Shown here in pieces: positions 14,286 through 15,067 of a stretch of DNA of 15,067 bases. Under the pieces are notes generated by a model, which was not told where the DNA came from, searched no databases, and saw only the letters and a program-made list of their open reading frames with translations. Every line of letters starts with the position of its first letter. Positions within the stretch are counted from its first letter, which is position 1. A program made the position numbers and the translations under genes. This stretch comes from JAAYTL01 sp031460505. Lineage in GTDB: Bacteria; Bacillota; Clostridia; Tissierellales; Tissierellaceae. Where the stretch lies: the NCBI GenBank assembly GCA_031460505.1, contig JAVKTT010000015.1:1-15067 (forward strand). Reading direction: 5' to 3'.

Positions 14286-14316
14286 ACAATGGGACCAAAT
14301 GGTCCTTCCCTCCCTT
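14286..14316 (-). promoter_or_regulatory. Split ribosome binding site of nusG with an intervening hairpin
   Basis: AAGGGAGGG (14316-14308) is the only strong Shine-Dalgarno, 22 nt before the ATG. Between them GGACCATTTGGTCC (14305-14292) is a perfect inverted repeat (6 bp, or 5 bp with a 4-nt loop). If the hairpin forms, the spacing outside it is 8 nt, which is normal. An in-frame ATT at 14300-14298, 7 nt after the Shine-Dalgarno, is the only other possible start. Confidence 0.65.
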
Positions 14317-14325
14317 GTTAATCAA

Positions 14326-14529
14326 TTAAATAAATAATTGTAATACTCCATGTATTAAAAGATCAAGCAAATATACAACTATCGATACAATTAAACTAAT
14401 CCCAATAACAATACCTGTATGATTAATCAATTCTTTTTTGTTAGGCCATGCAACTTTTTTCATTTCAGCTTTTACGCCTCTGAAATAGCTTGACATTTTA
14501 CCTTTATTATTTTCTGTTTGGGCTGCCAT
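14326..14529 (-). CDS. secE: Preprotein translocase subunit SecE
   Basis: SecE is the essential small membrane subunit that clamps SecY in the protein-export channel. The 67-residue protein has a polar N-terminus, an amphipathic segment with the family motif EMKKVAWPNKKEL, then a single hydrophobic membrane span (about GIVIGISLIVSIVVYLLDLL), the single-span form usual in Gram-positive bacteria. I chose the ATG at 14527-14529 instead of the GTG three codons upstream (14536-14538), because the Shine-Dalgarno-like AAGGATGTGA overlaps that GTG. It follows rpmG by 26 nt and precedes nusG by 40 nt, a conserved trio. Confidence 0.95.
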   Translation of the reverse strand: MAAQTENNKGKMSSYFRGVKAEMKKVAWPNKKELINHTGIVIGISLIVSIVVYLLDLLIHGVLQLFI

Positions 14530-14555
14530 TATTCTCACATCCTTAACTTAATTGT

Positions 14556-14705
14556 TTATTTTGTCTCTCTATGAAGTGTATGAGTTTTGCAGAATTTACA
14601 GTATTTGTTTAGTTCAACTCTTTCAGTGGTATTCTTTTTATTCTTTTTAGATACATAGTTTCTTTGTTTACATTCTGTGCAAGCTAATATAATTCTATCT
14701 CTCAT
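14556..14705 (-). CDS. rpmG: 50S ribosomal protein L33 (zinc-binding form)
   Basis: This short gene encodes 49 residues beginning MRDRIILACTECKQRNY and ending HTLHRETK, a clear L33, a small 50S protein near the E site. It is the zinc-ribbon (C+) form: Cys9 and Cys12 (CTEC) and Cys36 and Cys39 (CKFC) are present. The ATG at 14703-14705 is 6 nt after AGGAGGTG, and TAA is at 14556-14558. It is the first gene of the rpmG-secE-nusG unit, placed after the tuf terminator and the promoter region. Many Firmicutes carry several L33 copies, with zinc-free forms used during zinc shortage; whether this one does cannot be seen here. Confidence 0.95.
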   Translation of the reverse strand: MRDRIILACTECKQRNYVSKKNKKNTTERVELNKYCKFCKTHTLHRETK

Positions 14706-14783
14706 CGAGTACACCTCCTACAATGGTATCTATATATATATATAATCAAAGTTAAAATTGGTCATAATGTCCCAATATAGATA

Positions 14784-14828
14784 ATTATATTACTTATATA
14801 AACTACCACAAAAAATATTCCATGTCAA
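14784..14828 (-). promoter_or_regulatory. Promoter region for rpmG-secE-nusG (two overlapping candidates)
   Basis: Candidate 1 has TTGACA (14828-14823), a 17-bp spacer and a weak TAGTTT (14805-14800) preceded by TGG. Candidate 2 has a weak TTGTGG (14811-14806), a 16-bp spacer and a consensus TATAAT (14789-14784). Each has one excellent and one poor hexamer. The remaining 78 nt up to the rpmG ATG are AT-rich, with an alternating TA run near 14731-14743, and show nothing else I recognise. Confidence 0.6.
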
Positions 14829-14880
14829 TATTTTATTATTGACCATTAAACTGTATTAATACTATTTACTGATTAGTCAG

Positions 14881-14909
14881 GAAAAAAACTAGGTCAAGGA
14901 AGACCTAGT
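14881..14909 (-). terminator. Intrinsic terminator after the upstream tuf gene
   Basis: ACTAGGTC (14909-14902) and GACCTAGT (14895-14888) form a perfect 8-bp stem with a 6-nt loop, followed by an uninterrupted T run (14888-14882) on the transcribed strand. It begins 8 nt after the tuf stop codon and separates that tuf transcript from the rpmG unit. Confidence 0.92.
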
Positions 14910-14917
14910 CATAATTA

Positions 14918-15067
14918 TTATCCAAGAATTTTAGTTACAACTCCTGAGCCTACTGTTCTTCCGCCTTCACGGATTGAGAATCTTAATCCTTCTTCTATCG
15001 CGATTGGTGTTATTAATGATATTGTAAATTTGGAGTTATCTCCTGGCATTACCATTTCTATTCCTTC
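14918..15067 (-). CDS. tuf: Elongation factor Tu, C-terminal part (second copy, cut by window edge)
   Basis: The last 49 codons and the TAA stop of an EF-Tu gene are visible. The segment EMVMPGDN, then ITPIAIEEGLRFSIREGGRTVGSGVV belongs to the C-terminal beta-barrel (domain III), which binds aminoacyl-tRNA. The protein ends VVTKILG. The gene's start lies beyond the right edge. It is a separate gene from the tuf fragment at the left edge, because that one is transcribed downstream of fusA and this one is upstream of rpmG. The two visible fragments do not overlap in the protein, so their identity cannot be compared here. Confidence 0.96.
   Translation of the reverse strand, partial: EGIEMVMPGDNSKFTISLITPIAIEEGLRFSIREGGRTVGSGVVTKILG

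Noticed and set aside
14853..14862. Palindrome GTATTAATAC upstream of the rpmG promoter
   Set aside because: It is short, AT-rich and near the promoter, so it could be an operator, but a 10-bp AT palindrome in AT-rich DNA is expected by chance.
14706..14917. tRNA-Trp gene, which often lies near tuf or secE
   Set aside because: Nothing in the region folds as a tRNA; it holds only the terminator and promoter elements.
1..15067. Antibiotic-resistance changes in rpsL, rpoB or fusA
   Set aside because: The S12 lysines, the beta-subunit His503 and Ser508 and the EF-G GTPase motifs are all wild type.
1..15067. Mobile element, CRISPR array, toxin-antitoxin or defence genes
   Set aside because: Every sizeable frame on the coding strand is a recognised housekeeping gene; no transposase, integrase, spaced repeat array or foreign-looking base composition was seen.

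Overview
The window is one minus-strand transcription/translation gene cluster from a low-GC Gram-positive bacterium, most likely a member of the Clostridia or Tissierellia. The evidence is an AT-rich sequence with AGA- and ATA-heavy codon use, strong AGGAGG-type ribosome binding sites, a YbxF/L7Ae-like gene between rpoC and rpsL, a long-form Firmicute S12, and the characteristic gene order. I cannot name a genus from the sequence. Every gene reads right to left (minus strand), and almost no sequence lies outside genes and their leaders.

In transcription order the layout is: the 3' end of one tuf gene (right edge) and its intrinsic terminator; a promoter region; rpmG, secE, nusG, rplK, rplA; a consensus promoter and an L10-type leader with a terminator; rplJ and rplL; an intrinsic terminator; a second consensus promoter with a leader of about 147 nt; rpoB and rpoC; a 17-bp perfect hairpin; a small L7Ae-family gene, rpsL, rpsG, fusA; and the 5' end of a second tuf gene (left edge). 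The rpmG gene (49 aa) is short and easily missed.

Together the products make parts of the ribosome (L33, L11, L1, L10, L7/L12, S12, S7), the elongation factors that work on it (EF-Tu, EF-G), the core RNA polymerase (beta, beta'), the elongation factor NusG and the SecE channel subunit. The signature residues I checked in EF-G, EF-Tu, RpoB, RpoC and S12 are present. I see no broken genes, mobile elements, CRISPR arrays or foreign cassettes.

I found no new biochemical system here. What deserves a second look is RNA-level control in the gaps: two copies of an L1-site mimic (before rplK and before rplA); an L10 leader whose long-range pairing falls in the loop of a terminator; a nusG ribosome binding site split from its start codon by a hairpin; an rpoC start where the Shine-Dalgarno and the TTG codon lie in one hairpin; a structured rpsL-rpsG spacer; and a perfect inverted repeat between rpoC and the L7Ae-like gene. 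No stretch longer than 300 bases lacks a gene; the longest gaps are about 11081-11329 and 14706-14917, and both are described below.
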